A stretch of 8,613 nt of DNA from Deltaproteobacteria bacterium (GTDB taxonomy: Bacteria; Desulfobacterota; Desulfuromonadia; Geobacterales; Geobacteraceae): NCBI GenBank assembly GCA_021810985.1, contig JAJZQA010000096.1:1-8613 (forward strand). The letters run 5' to 3'. The position numbers and the translations under genes are program-made. Of this stretch, positions 1 to 6,396 are shown one piece after another. Every line of letters begins with the position of its first letter. Position 1 is the stretch's first letter. The notes under the pieces were generated by a model. That model had not been told where the DNA came from and did not search any database. It saw only the letters and a list, made by a program, of their open reading frames with translations.

Positions 1-66
1 GTAAAAAAAAGTTACTGAACCTTCACAGACTCATCTTGTATTACAACGAATGGAACAAGTTGACTA
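1..66 (+). other. leader of the glycosyltransferase gene, possible tail of an upstream gene
   Basis: This short stretch precedes the first complete gene. One forward frame is open from base 5 to a TAA at 65-67 that overlaps the glycosyltransferase ATG by one base (TAATG), the usual look of translationally coupled genes. That frame is closed by TAA at 2-4, while another frame ends at TGA 16-18, so which frame an upstream gene uses cannot be decided here. A run of eight A at 3-10 lies at this point. No strong Shine-Dalgarno sequence is present; the best is GGAA about 11-13 bases before the ATG. Confidence 0.3.
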
Positions 67-1176
67 ATGAAAATTGCACTAATCGGCACCCGTGGTGTCC
101 CCGCCAACTATGGTGGTTTTGAAACTTTCTATGAAGAACTTGGCAAACGCTTGACAGAGCGTGGGCATGAGGTGACAGTTTATTGCCGTAAAAGCTATTA
201 TCCTGAAAAACTGGATGAATTCCTCGGGATGAAGCTTGTCTATCTTCCCAATCTTAAGAAAAAATCCCTTGATACCCTTTCACACACATTTTTTTCCATC
301 CTTCATGCCATTCGCCAGCCATACGATGTGTACATGGTCTGCAACGCCGCCAATAGCCCGGCTCTGTTAATTCCTTGTCTATTGGGAAAACGTATTGCTA
401 TTAACACCGATGGACTTGAGTGGAAGCGGGGTAAGTGGGGCAAGCTTGCACGGACATACTACAAATTGTCCGAGCGTATTTCTACAATCCTGGCTCACCG
501 TGTTATTGCGGATTCCCACGGTATTCAAGATTACTATGCCAGTGAGTACAATGCGGCTACAACATTTATCCCCTATGGCGCCTACCTGTCTGAAAGTAGA
601 AAGTCTGGATTGCTGGAAAAGCTTGGAATAAAGCAAGGCGAATATTTTTTACAGATCACCAGGTTTGAACCGGAGAATAATCCCTTATTGACGATCCGGG
701 CATACAAACAACTTACTACCGACAAAAAAATGGTGGTCATAGGTGGAGTGCCATACGAAAGCGATTATTCACGAAAGATCAGGGACGAGGCTGCTGGAAA
801 TCCGAACATAATATTGCCCGGCTCTATTTATGACAGGGAATTGCTTAACGAAATCTGGTGCAACTGTTTTGCATATATTCACGGTAATGAGGTGGGAGGG
901 ACCAATCCTGCCTTACTGCAAACAATGGCAAGTCGCTGTTTTACAATCGCTATTGATGTGTCTTTCAGCCGTGATGTCCTTGCTGATGCCGGTGTTTTCT
1001 TTGAAAAAGATGAACTAGCTTTGGCAACACAGATGCAATGGGCTCTGGATCACTGGCAAGAGCTTTCTGCATATAAAGATAAAGCTGTCGAAAGAATTCG
1101 GCTCTATTATTCCTGGGATAAAGTTACTGATGATTATGAAGTATTGTTTACAGAGATGGTCGAGCAGGGGCGGTAA
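67..1176 (+). CDS. glycosyltransferase, GT4 type with N-terminal DUF1972 domain (candidate rhamnosyltransferase)
   Basis: Cytoplasmic glycosyltransferase expected to move a sugar from a nucleotide donor onto a growing lipid-linked EPS or capsule repeat unit. The 369-residue protein has the usual family length. Its N-terminus (KIALIGTRGVPANYGGFET, residues 2-20) is the glycine-rich opening typical of DUF1972 (PF09314) proteins. The C-terminal GT4 half shows ITRFEPENN (197-205) in the donor-site region and HGNEVGGTNPALLQTMAS (272-289), the conserved GGTNP..L..MAS block. Several characterised DUF1972 enzymes are rhamnosyltransferases, which suits the downstream rfbC, but donor and acceptor cannot be read from the sequence. 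The start is fixed by the conserved N-terminus. It is followed directly by a relic of rfbA, so its present junction with rfbC looks secondary. Codon and base composition are AT-richer than the right half of the window. Confidence 0.9.
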   Translation: MKIALIGTRGVPANYGGFETFYEELGKRLTERGHEVTVYCRKSYYPEKLDEFLGMKLVYLPNLKKKSLDTLSHTFFSILHAIRQPYDVYMVCNAANSPALLIPCLLGKRIAINTDGLEWKRGKWGKLARTYYKLSERISTILAHRVIADSHGIQDYYASEYNAATTFIPYGAYLSESRKSGLLEKLGIKQGEYFLQITRFEPENNPLLTIRAYKQLTTDKKMVVIGGVPYESDYSRKIRDEAAGNPNIILPGSIYDRELLNEIWCNCFAYIHGNEVGGTNPALLQTMASRCFTIAIDVSFSRDVLADAGVFFEKDELALATQMQWALDHWQELSAYKDKAVERIRLYYSWDKVTDDYEVLFTEMVEQGR

Positions 1177-1326
1177 ACCCAGCAGGGATTGAAAATTGCC
1201 TGCCTTGAAAAAATTGCCTTTCGTAGAGAGTTAATTGACACGGCGGTGCTTGAAAAGCTTAATTCTGCTACACCGAGGTCTTCTTACCGCGATTATCTGA
1301 ATCACGTTCTTCGAGAGGAATATTAG
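1177..1326 (+). pseudogene. rfbA: 3' remnant of rfbA (glucose-1-phosphate thymidylyltransferase)
   Basis: After the glycosyltransferase stop, the same frame stays open for 49 codons to TAG at 1324-1326. It begins QQGLKIACLEKIAF, continues through ELIDTAVLEKL and ends SSYRDYLNHVLREEY. This matches the remembered C-terminal tail of RfbA/RmlA enzymes, which carry a segment like RQGLKIACLEEIAYR followed by an acidic helix and YGxYLLxxL. About 240 residues of nucleotidyltransferase domain are missing, and no ATG or well-placed ribosome site starts the fragment, so it is not a functional enzyme. The TAG abuts the rfbC ATG (TAGATG), as expected for an original rfbA-rfbC pair. I infer that the rest of rfbA was replaced or deleted when the glycosyltransferase gene arrived or was rearranged. 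The family match is by eye. Confidence 0.8.
1313..1320 (+). promoter_or_regulatory. rfbC ribosome binding site, inside the rfbA remnant
   Basis: GAGAGGAA lies six bases before the rfbC ATG and is the clearest Shine-Dalgarno sequence in the left block. It falls within the last codons of the rfbA relic, which may explain why that tail has been kept. Confidence 0.7.
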
Positions 1327-1869
1327 ATGGAAATTACACCTGCCTCTATTCCTGATGTTTTGCTTATTGAACCGAAAGTTTTTGGTGATGAGCGGGGCTT
1401 CTTTTTTGAAAGCTTCAACCAGAAGATATGGGAAGAAAAGACCGGCATCAAAACAAAATTTGTCCAGGATAACCATTCCCGTTCGGCCAAGAACGTTTTG
1501 CGTGGCCTCCATTATCAGATAAAACAGCTTCAGGGCAAACTCGTGCGTGTTATTTCAGGAGAAGTCTTTGATGTTGCAGTCGATATACGAAAGAATTCTC
1601 CGACATTTGGCAAGTGGGTAGGGGAAATACTTTCAGCGGAAAACAAGCGTCAGCTCTGGATACCGGAAGGGTTTGCGCATGGTTTCCTTGTACTCTCTGA
1701 CACCGCGGAATTCCTCTACAAAACCACGGACTATTGGGCGCCAGAGCATGAACGTAGCATCATCTGGAATGATCCGGAACTGGCTATCGCATGGCCCTTG
1801 CAAGGAGAACCGGTTCTGGCTAGGAAAGATGCTGAGGGAAAAAGGCTCAATGATGCTGATTTATTTTGA
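1327..1869 (+). CDS. rfbC: dTDP-4-dehydrorhamnose 3,5-epimerase
   Basis: Cytoplasmic epimerase for the third step of dTDP-L-rhamnose synthesis, converting dTDP-4-keto-6-deoxy-D-glucose to the L-lyxo form that RfbD then reduces. The 180-residue length is normal for this cupin-fold family. Visible landmarks are DERGFFFESF (21-30), QDNHSRS (47-53), the LRGLHYQ block with catalytic His62, QGKLVRVISGEVFDVAVDIR (69-88) with the conserved Lys71, WIPEGFAHGF (111-120), and FLYKTTDYW with Tyr131. The strong upstream ribosome site and the adjacent rfbA stop fix the start. The partner genes rfbB, rfbD and a complete rfbA are not in this window, so the rhamnose pathway needs copies elsewhere. A 66-base gap separates it from the Wzi gene, so cotranscription is likely. 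The alternative symbol is rmlC. Confidence 0.96.
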   Translation: MEITPASIPDVLLIEPKVFGDERGFFFESFNQKIWEEKTGIKTKFVQDNHSRSAKNVLRGLHYQIKQLQGKLVRVISGEVFDVAVDIRKNSPTFGKWVGEILSAENKRQLWIPEGFAHGFLVLSDTAEFLYKTTDYWAPEHERSIIWNDPELAIAWPLQGEPVLARKDAEGKRLNDADLF

Positions 1870-1935
1870 TTTAATGGTATCTTTTTAAACGGCAATCGCC
1901 GCAATTACACTACATAGGTGAATGGAACCCAAATC

Positions 1936-3621
1936 ATGAATGAAATTCGGAAAGCATTCGGTATCGGAAATTTCCTGGCCCTGGCTATTGCCTGTATGCT
2001 GGCGCTTCTTCCTTCCTCCGCTTGGGCACTCGCCTCCAACAACATTCCGCTGGACAGCCCCATCTACCTCTACCTGGAGAAATTGACCGGCTTTGGTCTC
2101 GTTACTTCCGAAGTCAAGGGAATCAAACCCTTTTCCAAGGCTGAGGCCGCACGGCTGGTTAGCGAGGCGGAGAAGAATTTGCCTTCGATTGAAAACGAGT
2201 CGCTTGTTTTTGCCCAAGAAATTATCGAAAGATTGCATCAGCTCATCCCCAGGGAGCTGACGCTTTATACTGAACCGGAAAAAGCAGCCTGGTTCGACTA
2301 TAATCCCGTTGCATTCGCAAAGCTGCGCTATGTTTATCTGGATGGAGTTCCAAGAAGTTATTCAAGGTATGTACGGGATCCTGGCCACCAGTCGGCATTC
2401 GGTTTTATTGGTGGGGATCTTCGACCGGAGTTTTCACCAATTCTCCATCAGTCCGGTACTGAAGGAACACCGCTTCTTGAAAATAATGAGGGTGTAGTCT
2501 ATCGCCGAGGTAACAGTGTTGAACTGCGCTGGGCAGCGGAAGGCTTTATTGCCGACAAGGTTACGCTAATGCTGGAGCCGATCTTTCTGACAACGCCAAG
2601 ACCGGAAACGAATGAGCGTTCATACCGCCTTGCATTGCAGAAAGGATATGTAAAAATTGGCGGTGGCGGTATCGAGCTGGAGGTCGGACGTGATGAGAAC
2701 TGGTTCGGCCCCGGTTACAGGGGTGCGCTGACCTTGACTGATAATGCCGGAAATTTTGACCTGATCAAGCTTTCCAGTCCCGAACCGGTTGATGTCAAAT
2801 GGGTCAAGAAATATCTTGGTAACTTTAAATACTCATTTATCTTCTCCCGCTTTGATGAAACCGGCTCAGGTGATTCTCTACGGCATCCCTATTTCATCGG
2901 CATGAAACTCTCTTTAAAGCCGACGTCCTGGTTTGAGATAGGTGGAAACTTTGTCAGACAGGAAGGTGGCCCCGGATTTAGCGGAAAAACGAATCTTCAA
3001 GACCTCATTTTCGGCGGCGGCTACACTAATAAAAACAATACAATTGCCGGTGTCGACCTGCGCTTCAGAATCCCCTGGTTGCGTAATACCGAAATCTACG
3101 GTGAGTACGTGGGTGAGGATTCAGCTTTGTTCTGGCCTTTTGTGGAAAGTTATGTCGCGGGCTTCTATATTCCGCGCCTGACTGCTTCGGGTAAAGATGA
3201 TCTTCGTTTCGAGTATTATTGGGGTCACCAGATCCTTTATACCGACTTTAAATTTCCGGCAGGATATACCTACCGTGATCTGCCGGTTGGTCATTCCCAG
3301 GGAGGCGGCGCCGAGGAGTTCTTCCTGCGCTACAGCCACTGGTTCTCGGTCAGGAACAACCTTGCTTTCGAGTATATTCATTCCGAACGGGGCAACGTGG
3401 GACGAGTCACGGTTGACGCAGCGGGGAATTTTGATCCGAATGGATCTTTGCAGGCTGTGGAGCGGAAAAATGCACTGAGAGCGTTTTGGCAACGGCCCCT
3501 TTATGGTGATGTCGACTTGAATCTGATGTATGGCTGGGAACGGATCCACAACAGGAACCTGGTCGCCGGGGCAGATCGGACCAACCAGATTTTCAAGTTG
3601 GATGTGAGCTACAAATATTGA
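1936..3621 (+). CDS. Wzi-family outer-membrane protein (capsule/EPS assembly)
   Basis: Predicted outer-membrane beta-barrel of the capsule-assembly Wzi family (PF14052); Wzi of Escherichia coli is a surface lectin that anchors capsule. The protein is 561 residues from this ATG. Residues 1-31 form a signal peptide: basic N-region, hydrophobic FLALAIACMLALLP, then a likely cleavage at AWA|LASN. After it comes IPLDSPIYLYLEKL...GIKPFSKAEAARLV (37-75), the mature N-terminal segment I associate with this family. The rest is rich in alternating polar/hydrophobic strands with ELEVGRDENWFGPGYRGAL near the middle, and it ends in an aromatic residue (FKLDVSYKY), as outer-membrane barrels often do. An in-frame GTG at 1918 would add six residues but lacks a ribosome site; GGAA at 1924-1927 favours 1936. 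Family assignment is good; the exact role in retention versus export is inferred. Confidence 0.8.
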   Translation: MNEIRKAFGIGNFLALAIACMLALLPSSAWALASNNIPLDSPIYLYLEKLTGFGLVTSEVKGIKPFSKAEAARLVSEAEKNLPSIENESLVFAQEIIERLHQLIPRELTLYTEPEKAAWFDYNPVAFAKLRYVYLDGVPRSYSRYVRDPGHQSAFGFIGGDLRPEFSPILHQSGTEGTPLLENNEGVVYRRGNSVELRWAAEGFIADKVTLMLEPIFLTTPRPETNERSYRLALQKGYVKIGGGGIELEVGRDENWFGPGYRGALTLTDNAGNFDLIKLSSPEPVDVKWVKKYLGNFKYSFIFSRFDETGSGDSLRHPYFIGMKLSLKPTSWFEIGGNFVRQEGGPGFSGKTNLQDLIFGGGYTNKNNTIAGVDLRFRIPWLRNTEIYGEYVGEDSALFWPFVESYVAGFYIPRLTASGKDDLRFEYYWGHQILYTDFKFPAGYTYRDLPVGHSQGGGAEEFFLRYSHWFSVRNNLAFEYIHSERGNVGRVTVDAAGNFDPNGSLQAVERKNALRAFWQRPLYGDVDLNLMYGWERIHNRNLVAGADRTNQIFKLDVSYKY

Positions 3622-3668
3622 TTGTCGTGTATGCATGGTTCAGCGAATAACGCAGCCGTGAAATATAA

Positions 3669-3697
3669 TTGACGTCGATTGAATAGTGCACTTAAAT
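3669..3697 (+). promoter_or_regulatory. candidate sigma70 promoter before the glycosylphosphotransferase gene
   Basis: TTGACG (3669-3674) and TTAAAT (3692-3697) are 17 bases apart, matching the -35 and -10 consensus at 5/6 and 4/6 positions. The -35 box sits in a near-palindrome centred on GACGTC (3667-3680, two mismatched positions), which could be an operator. The 135-base gap between genes leaves room for separate transcription. This is a pattern match only. Confidence 0.35.
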
Positions 3698-3756
3698 TCA
3701 GGAATCGAAAGTATTCGCTATATTGCTGCTGATAAAACAGACTGACAAGTTGGTAC

Positions 3757-5163
3757 ATGCTAAAAGAACAAGCCAGACTTTTTAATAAAATATCCATTTT
3801 CGCTGACCTGGTAATGCTCGTTGCGGCATTTGTGTTTGCTTACTATGTTCAAAACTTTACGGGAGGACTGCATCCTTTAAGGTATTACAGCTGGATCTTG
3901 ATGATGATTTTGCCGGTTTGGTATGTACTGATGACCCGTTTTGGCTTATACGACTCAATGAGAATATATCCCATTGAGAAAGTATTGACTTCCCTGATCA
4001 GCGTGCATCTCATAGGCGGTATTTGTACCACATCAATACTATTCCTTTTTGAACCTCAAGGATTCAGCCGTGCGCTGTTCGGCTACTTCCTGTTGTTCTC
4101 GTTCACCCTGCTCAGTGTAGAAAAGATCACTTCAAAGCTCTTCTTGGGTTTTATCCGTAATAAGGGTTACAATTTTCGCAATATTTTGGTTGTCGGCACC
4201 AATCAGAAGGCACGGGATTTTACTACCCTCATTGAACAGCACTCAAAGTGGGGGTTGAAGGTTGCGGGATTGCTAAAGCTTGAAAACGAAGAACCGTGTC
4301 TTTCCATTAAGAATTACAAAATCCTCGGGCAATTGGATGAGCTGGTTGATGTCTGTAAGCAGAACACGATAGATGAAGTGGTATTTTGTGTGCCGAAAGA
4401 AGTTGTATCCGATGTGGAAGAGCATTTGAAAGACATGGTTGAAATGGGCATTACGGTCAGAATGGTGCTCGATTTCTACGATGTCAGCTGGTCGCGGAGG
4501 GAGCTGAGTTTTTTTCACGGAGAGATACCAATTCTTACTTTCTGTTGTCATTCCTTTAATGCGGGGCAGTTGTTCCTTAAGCGCTGCCTGGATGTGGCTG
4601 GCGCCCTGGTTGGATTAACTCTCCTGGCAGTTCTTTTTCCGTTAGTTGCGCTGGCAATAAAGGTTGACTCCAAGGGGCCCCTGTTTTTCAATCAGGTCCG
4701 GGTGCGGGAGTACGGCAGGGTTTTCAAGTGCTGGAAGTTTCGCTCAATGTATGTCGATGCCGAAGAACGGAAAAAGGATTTGCTGCATCTTAATGAAATG
4801 AATGGGGCGATATTTAAAATCAAGGATGATCCCAGAATAACCCGTGTCGGCAGGTTTCTACGTAAAACCAGCTTGGATGAACTTCCCCAGTTCTGGAATG
4901 TGTTGAAAGGGGAGATGAGCCTGGTCGGAACCCGGCCGCCAACTCCCGATGAAGTTTCAAGTTACAAAAAATGGCATCACAAGCGAATTTGTATAAAACC
5001 CGGAATTACAGGGTTGTGGCAGACCAGCGGACGCAATGCAATTCAGGATTTTGATGAAGTTGTGCGCCTTGATCTGAAATATATCGATCAGTGGAGCCTT
5101 TGGCTGGATGTTAAAATTCTTTTCAAGACCTTACAGGTGGTTTTTTCAAACAATGGGTCTTAG
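3757..5163 (+). CDS. exopolysaccharide polyprenyl glycosylphosphotransferase (initiating sugar-1-P transferase, WbaP/WcaJ type)
   Basis: Inner-membrane enzyme that transfers a hexose-1-phosphate from a nucleotide sugar to undecaprenyl phosphate, the first committed step of EPS repeat-unit assembly. The 468-residue length is typical. The N-terminal part has four hydrophobic segments (about 14-31, 44-60, 79-98, 108-121). A soluble domain opening with ILVVGTNQKA (143-152), Rossmann-like as in this family, follows. The C-terminal bacterial sugar transferase domain (PF02397) begins with KRCLD (275-279) and a hydrophobic segment (281-302), then WKFRSM (326-331), KDDPRITRVGRFLRKTSLDELPQ (356-378) with the catalytic-type Asp-Glu, SLVGTRPP (388-395) and PGITGLWQ (415-422). 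The sugar (glucose or galactose) cannot be told from sequence. The ATG has no clear ribosome site, but TAA at 3733-3735 closes the frame upstream. It is the last gene of the cluster in view. Confidence 0.92.
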   Translation: MLKEQARLFNKISIFADLVMLVAAFVFAYYVQNFTGGLHPLRYYSWILMMILPVWYVLMTRFGLYDSMRIYPIEKVLTSLISVHLIGGICTTSILFLFEPQGFSRALFGYFLLFSFTLLSVEKITSKLFLGFIRNKGYNFRNILVVGTNQKARDFTTLIEQHSKWGLKVAGLLKLENEEPCLSIKNYKILGQLDELVDVCKQNTIDEVVFCVPKEVVSDVEEHLKDMVEMGITVRMVLDFYDVSWSRRELSFFHGEIPILTFCCHSFNAGQLFLKRCLDVAGALVGLTLLAVLFPLVALAIKVDSKGPLFFNQVRVREYGRVFKCWKFRSMYVDAEERKKDLLHLNEMNGAIFKIKDDPRITRVGRFLRKTSLDELPQFWNVLKGEMSLVGTRPPTPDEVSSYKKWHHKRICIKPGITGLWQTSGRNAIQDFDEVVRLDLKYIDQWSLWLDVKILFKTLQVVFSNNGS

Positions 5164-5389
5164 AGTTACTAGTTGTCTTCTCGTAATGGTTCCGTCCTTT
5201 GTTGTAAAATCTATCCGGCAAGCTCCTTGTCGCCGTCCTATTTTAGCTGCCGTTGCCGTCCTTGCAGTACCCATTCGCTTCTCCATCAGCCTTTTCTTTT
5301 ACCATCAATCATGAATGATCACCTGGCTCATTGAACCGGTTTTCCACCTCCATTATTAGTAACCGCGAACTTTGTCTGAAACTTTTTCA

Positions 5390-5419
5390 TTGACCGCTAA
5401 AAGGGCCTGAGTTTATTAT
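5390..5419 (+). promoter_or_regulatory. candidate sigma70 promoter for ispD
   Basis: TTGACC (5390-5395) and TATTAT (5414-5419) are separated by 18 bases, each matching consensus at 5/6 positions. Transcription would begin near 5426 and leave a leader of about 115 bases before ispD. Position and orientation make sense for the first gene of the housekeeping block. No regulator site was recognised. Confidence 0.4.
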
Positions 5420-5490
5420 TGAAAATTCCGAAAATCAGGAAACGAAGCGGATCCGGTTCCAGGTTTTGAGTCGCAGGCCTCTAGTCTGTA

Positions 5491-5530
5491 ACCAAAAACA
5501 AAAAACCAAAAACTAAAAAACAGTTTTTAG
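5491..5530 (+). repeat. A-rich direct repeat with short hairpin before ispD
   Basis: The 9-mer ACCAAAAAC occurs at 5491-5499 and 5505-5513, and a related CTAAAAAAC follows. The last part, CTAAAAAACAGTTTTTAG (5513-5530), can fold into a 7-bp A/T stem with an ACAG loop. Its 3' end overlaps the first bases of the ispD ribosome site AGGGG (5529-5533). The stem is weak, so it may be only low-complexity sequence, but its place could tune translation of ispD. Confidence 0.45.
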
Positions 5531-5540
5531 GGGTAGCGAC

Positions 5541-6239
5541 ATGCGCGTGATAGCCCTTATTCCCGCGGCCGGCATGGGGAAACGGATGGCCGCCGGGATG
5601 AATAAACAGTACCTGCAGCTTGGTGATCGGCCGATTCTGGCGCATACCCTGGCTGTTTTCGAGTCCGCTCTCTTTGTGGACGATATCTACCTGATTATCC
5701 CGGAAGATGAAATTTCCTACTGCCGGGAGAACGTGGTGGAGCGTTTCGGCTTTGCCAAGGTTCGCCGGATCGTGGCCGGCGGCAGCGAGCGCCAGCATTC
5801 CGTCCTGAACGGCTTGCGCGCCGTGGAGCAGGACGGGGACGATGACCCGGTGATCATCCATGACGGGGTGCGTCCCTTTGTTCCGCTTTCTGTGATCGAA
5901 AGCTCCGTGGAAACGGCGCGAAGCCATGATGGCGCGCTGGTGGCGGTGCCGGTCAAGGACACGGTGAAGGTCGTGAAGGATGGGGTGGTTGTCGAAACGC
6001 CGCCCCGTGAGACCCTCTGGCTGGCCCAGACGCCCCAGACCTTCCGTTACGGGATTATCCGTGAGGCCTACGAGCAGGCCGAAGACGATCGCTGGCTCGG
6101 GACCGACGACGCCTCCTTGGTAGAACGGCTCGGAAAAAAGGTCCGGATCGTCCCGGGAGTTTATGGGAACTTCAAGATTACCACGCCGGAGGATCTGGTC
6201 CTGGCGGAGGCTTTTTTGAAAAAGGCGGATAACGGCTAA
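5541..6239 (+). CDS. ispD: 2-C-methyl-D-erythritol 4-phosphate cytidylyltransferase
   Basis: Cytoplasmic MEP-pathway enzyme that joins CTP and 2-C-methylerythritol 4-phosphate to form CDP-ME with release of pyrophosphate. The 232-residue length is standard. The nucleotide-binding loop PAAGMGKRM (8-16) and NKQYLQL (21-27) supply the conserved Arg15 and Lys22. Further landmarks are GGSERQHSVLNGL (80-92), IHDGVRPFV (106-114) with Asp108 and Arg111, VPVKDTVK (136-143) with Thr141, PPRETLWLAQTPQTFR (154-169) with Arg156, TDDASLVE (188-195) and GNFKITTPEDL (209-219) with Lys212. These correspond to the active-site residues of the E. coli enzyme, so it should be active. AGGGG seven bases before the ATG is its ribosome site. 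It lies upstream of ispF, a common pairing, but a 165-bp repeat element now separates the two. Confidence 0.97.
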   Translation: MRVIALIPAAGMGKRMAAGMNKQYLQLGDRPILAHTLAVFESALFVDDIYLIIPEDEISYCRENVVERFGFAKVRRIVAGGSERQHSVLNGLRAVEQDGDDDPVIIHDGVRPFVPLSVIESSVETARSHDGALVAVPVKDTVKVVKDGVVVETPPRETLWLAQTPQTFRYGIIREAYEQAEDDRWLGTDDASLVERLGKKVRIVPGVYGNFKITTPEDLVLAEAFLKKADNG

Positions 6240-6243
6240 AATA

Positions 6244-6264
6244 TATCCACAGATTTCACCGATT
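6244..6264 (+). repeat. left 21-bp inverted repeat arm
   Basis: Perfect reverse complement of 6388-6408. It begins four bases after the ispD stop codon's last base. Pairing does not extend beyond the 21 bases on either side. Confidence 0.9.
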
Positions 6265-6288
6265 ACAGGATTACGGGATGGTGTTGAT

Positions 6289-6396
6289 TTGAATCTTTAT
6301 CAAGAGAGAGACATTCAAACCCATGCAATCATCGGCGCAGCTATGGAAGTCCATGGAATCCAGGGGTTTTGTTTTGTAAAATCGTCAAATCGGTGA
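6289..6396 (+). pseudogene. truncated GxxExxY-family protein remnant
   Basis: A 35-codon stretch, readable from TTG at 6289 to TGA at 6394-6396, encodes LNLYQERDIQTHAIIGAAME followed by VHGIQGF and then unrelated FVKSSNR. The IIGAAMEVH core and the glycine-phenylalanine after it resemble the start of GxxExxY proteins (PDDEXK_3-like, function unknown), which typically read IIGAAMEVHRxLGxGFLExVYExAL. The remnant stops before the glutamate and tyrosine of the signature, and the sequence runs straight into the right inverted repeat that also supplies the stop codon. About 90 residues of a normal member would be missing. I call it a deletion relic; the identification rests on pattern memory. Confidence 0.55.

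Larger units (their letters stand above)
5164..5540. other. 377-bp intergenic region at the boundary between EPS cluster and housekeeping genes
   Basis: No convincing gene was found on either strand. It contains a weak hairpin (CAAG/CTTG core, 5216-5235) followed a few bases later by TTTT, a 16-bp imperfect palindrome at 5304-5319 (one mismatched pair, centre TCATGA), the 8-bp palindrome AACCGGTT at 5334-5341, a candidate promoter at 5390-5419 and an A-rich repeat at 5491-5530. A strong intrinsic terminator for the EPS genes was looked for and not seen. GC rises from the left-block to the right-block level across this stretch. Confidence 0.6.

Noticed and set aside
1890..1901. Hairpin CGGC-AATC-GCCG between rfbC and the Wzi gene
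   Set aside because: Four base pairs with no T-run downstream on the + strand; too weak to call a terminator or operator.
1918..1935. GTG at 1918 as the start of the Wzi gene
   Set aside because: No ribosome site precedes it, while ATG at 1936 has GGAA upstream and gives a normal signal peptide N-region.
1966..1998. Lipoprotein signal at AIAC in the Wzi signal peptide
   Set aside because: The cysteine falls in the middle of the hydrophobic stretch and the -3 position is Ala, whereas AWA further on is a good signal peptidase I site.
5216..5235. Possible intrinsic terminator after the EPS genes
   Set aside because: The CAAG/CTTG core is only four pairs with a three-base bulge before more pairing, and the following T-run is short and displaced.
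5146..5286. A 46-codon basic - strand frame starting MEKRMGTART, with AAGG just before the ATG
   Set aside because: It overlaps the 3' end of the glycosylphosphotransferase gene, resembles no family I know, and is short enough to occur by chance.
5108..5314. A 68-codon + strand frame running from the transferase gene into the gap
   Set aside because: It begins inside a conserved gene in another frame and has a biased composition with no recognisable motif.
5304..5319. 16-bp imperfect palindrome in the gap after the EPS genes
   Set aside because: A single site with one mismatched pair and no second copy or known regulator match, so it is mentioned only in the intergenic entry.
5491..5513. 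A-rich repeats considered as a CRISPR fragment
   Set aside because: The unit is 9 bases, low in complexity, present in two copies and without unique spacers.
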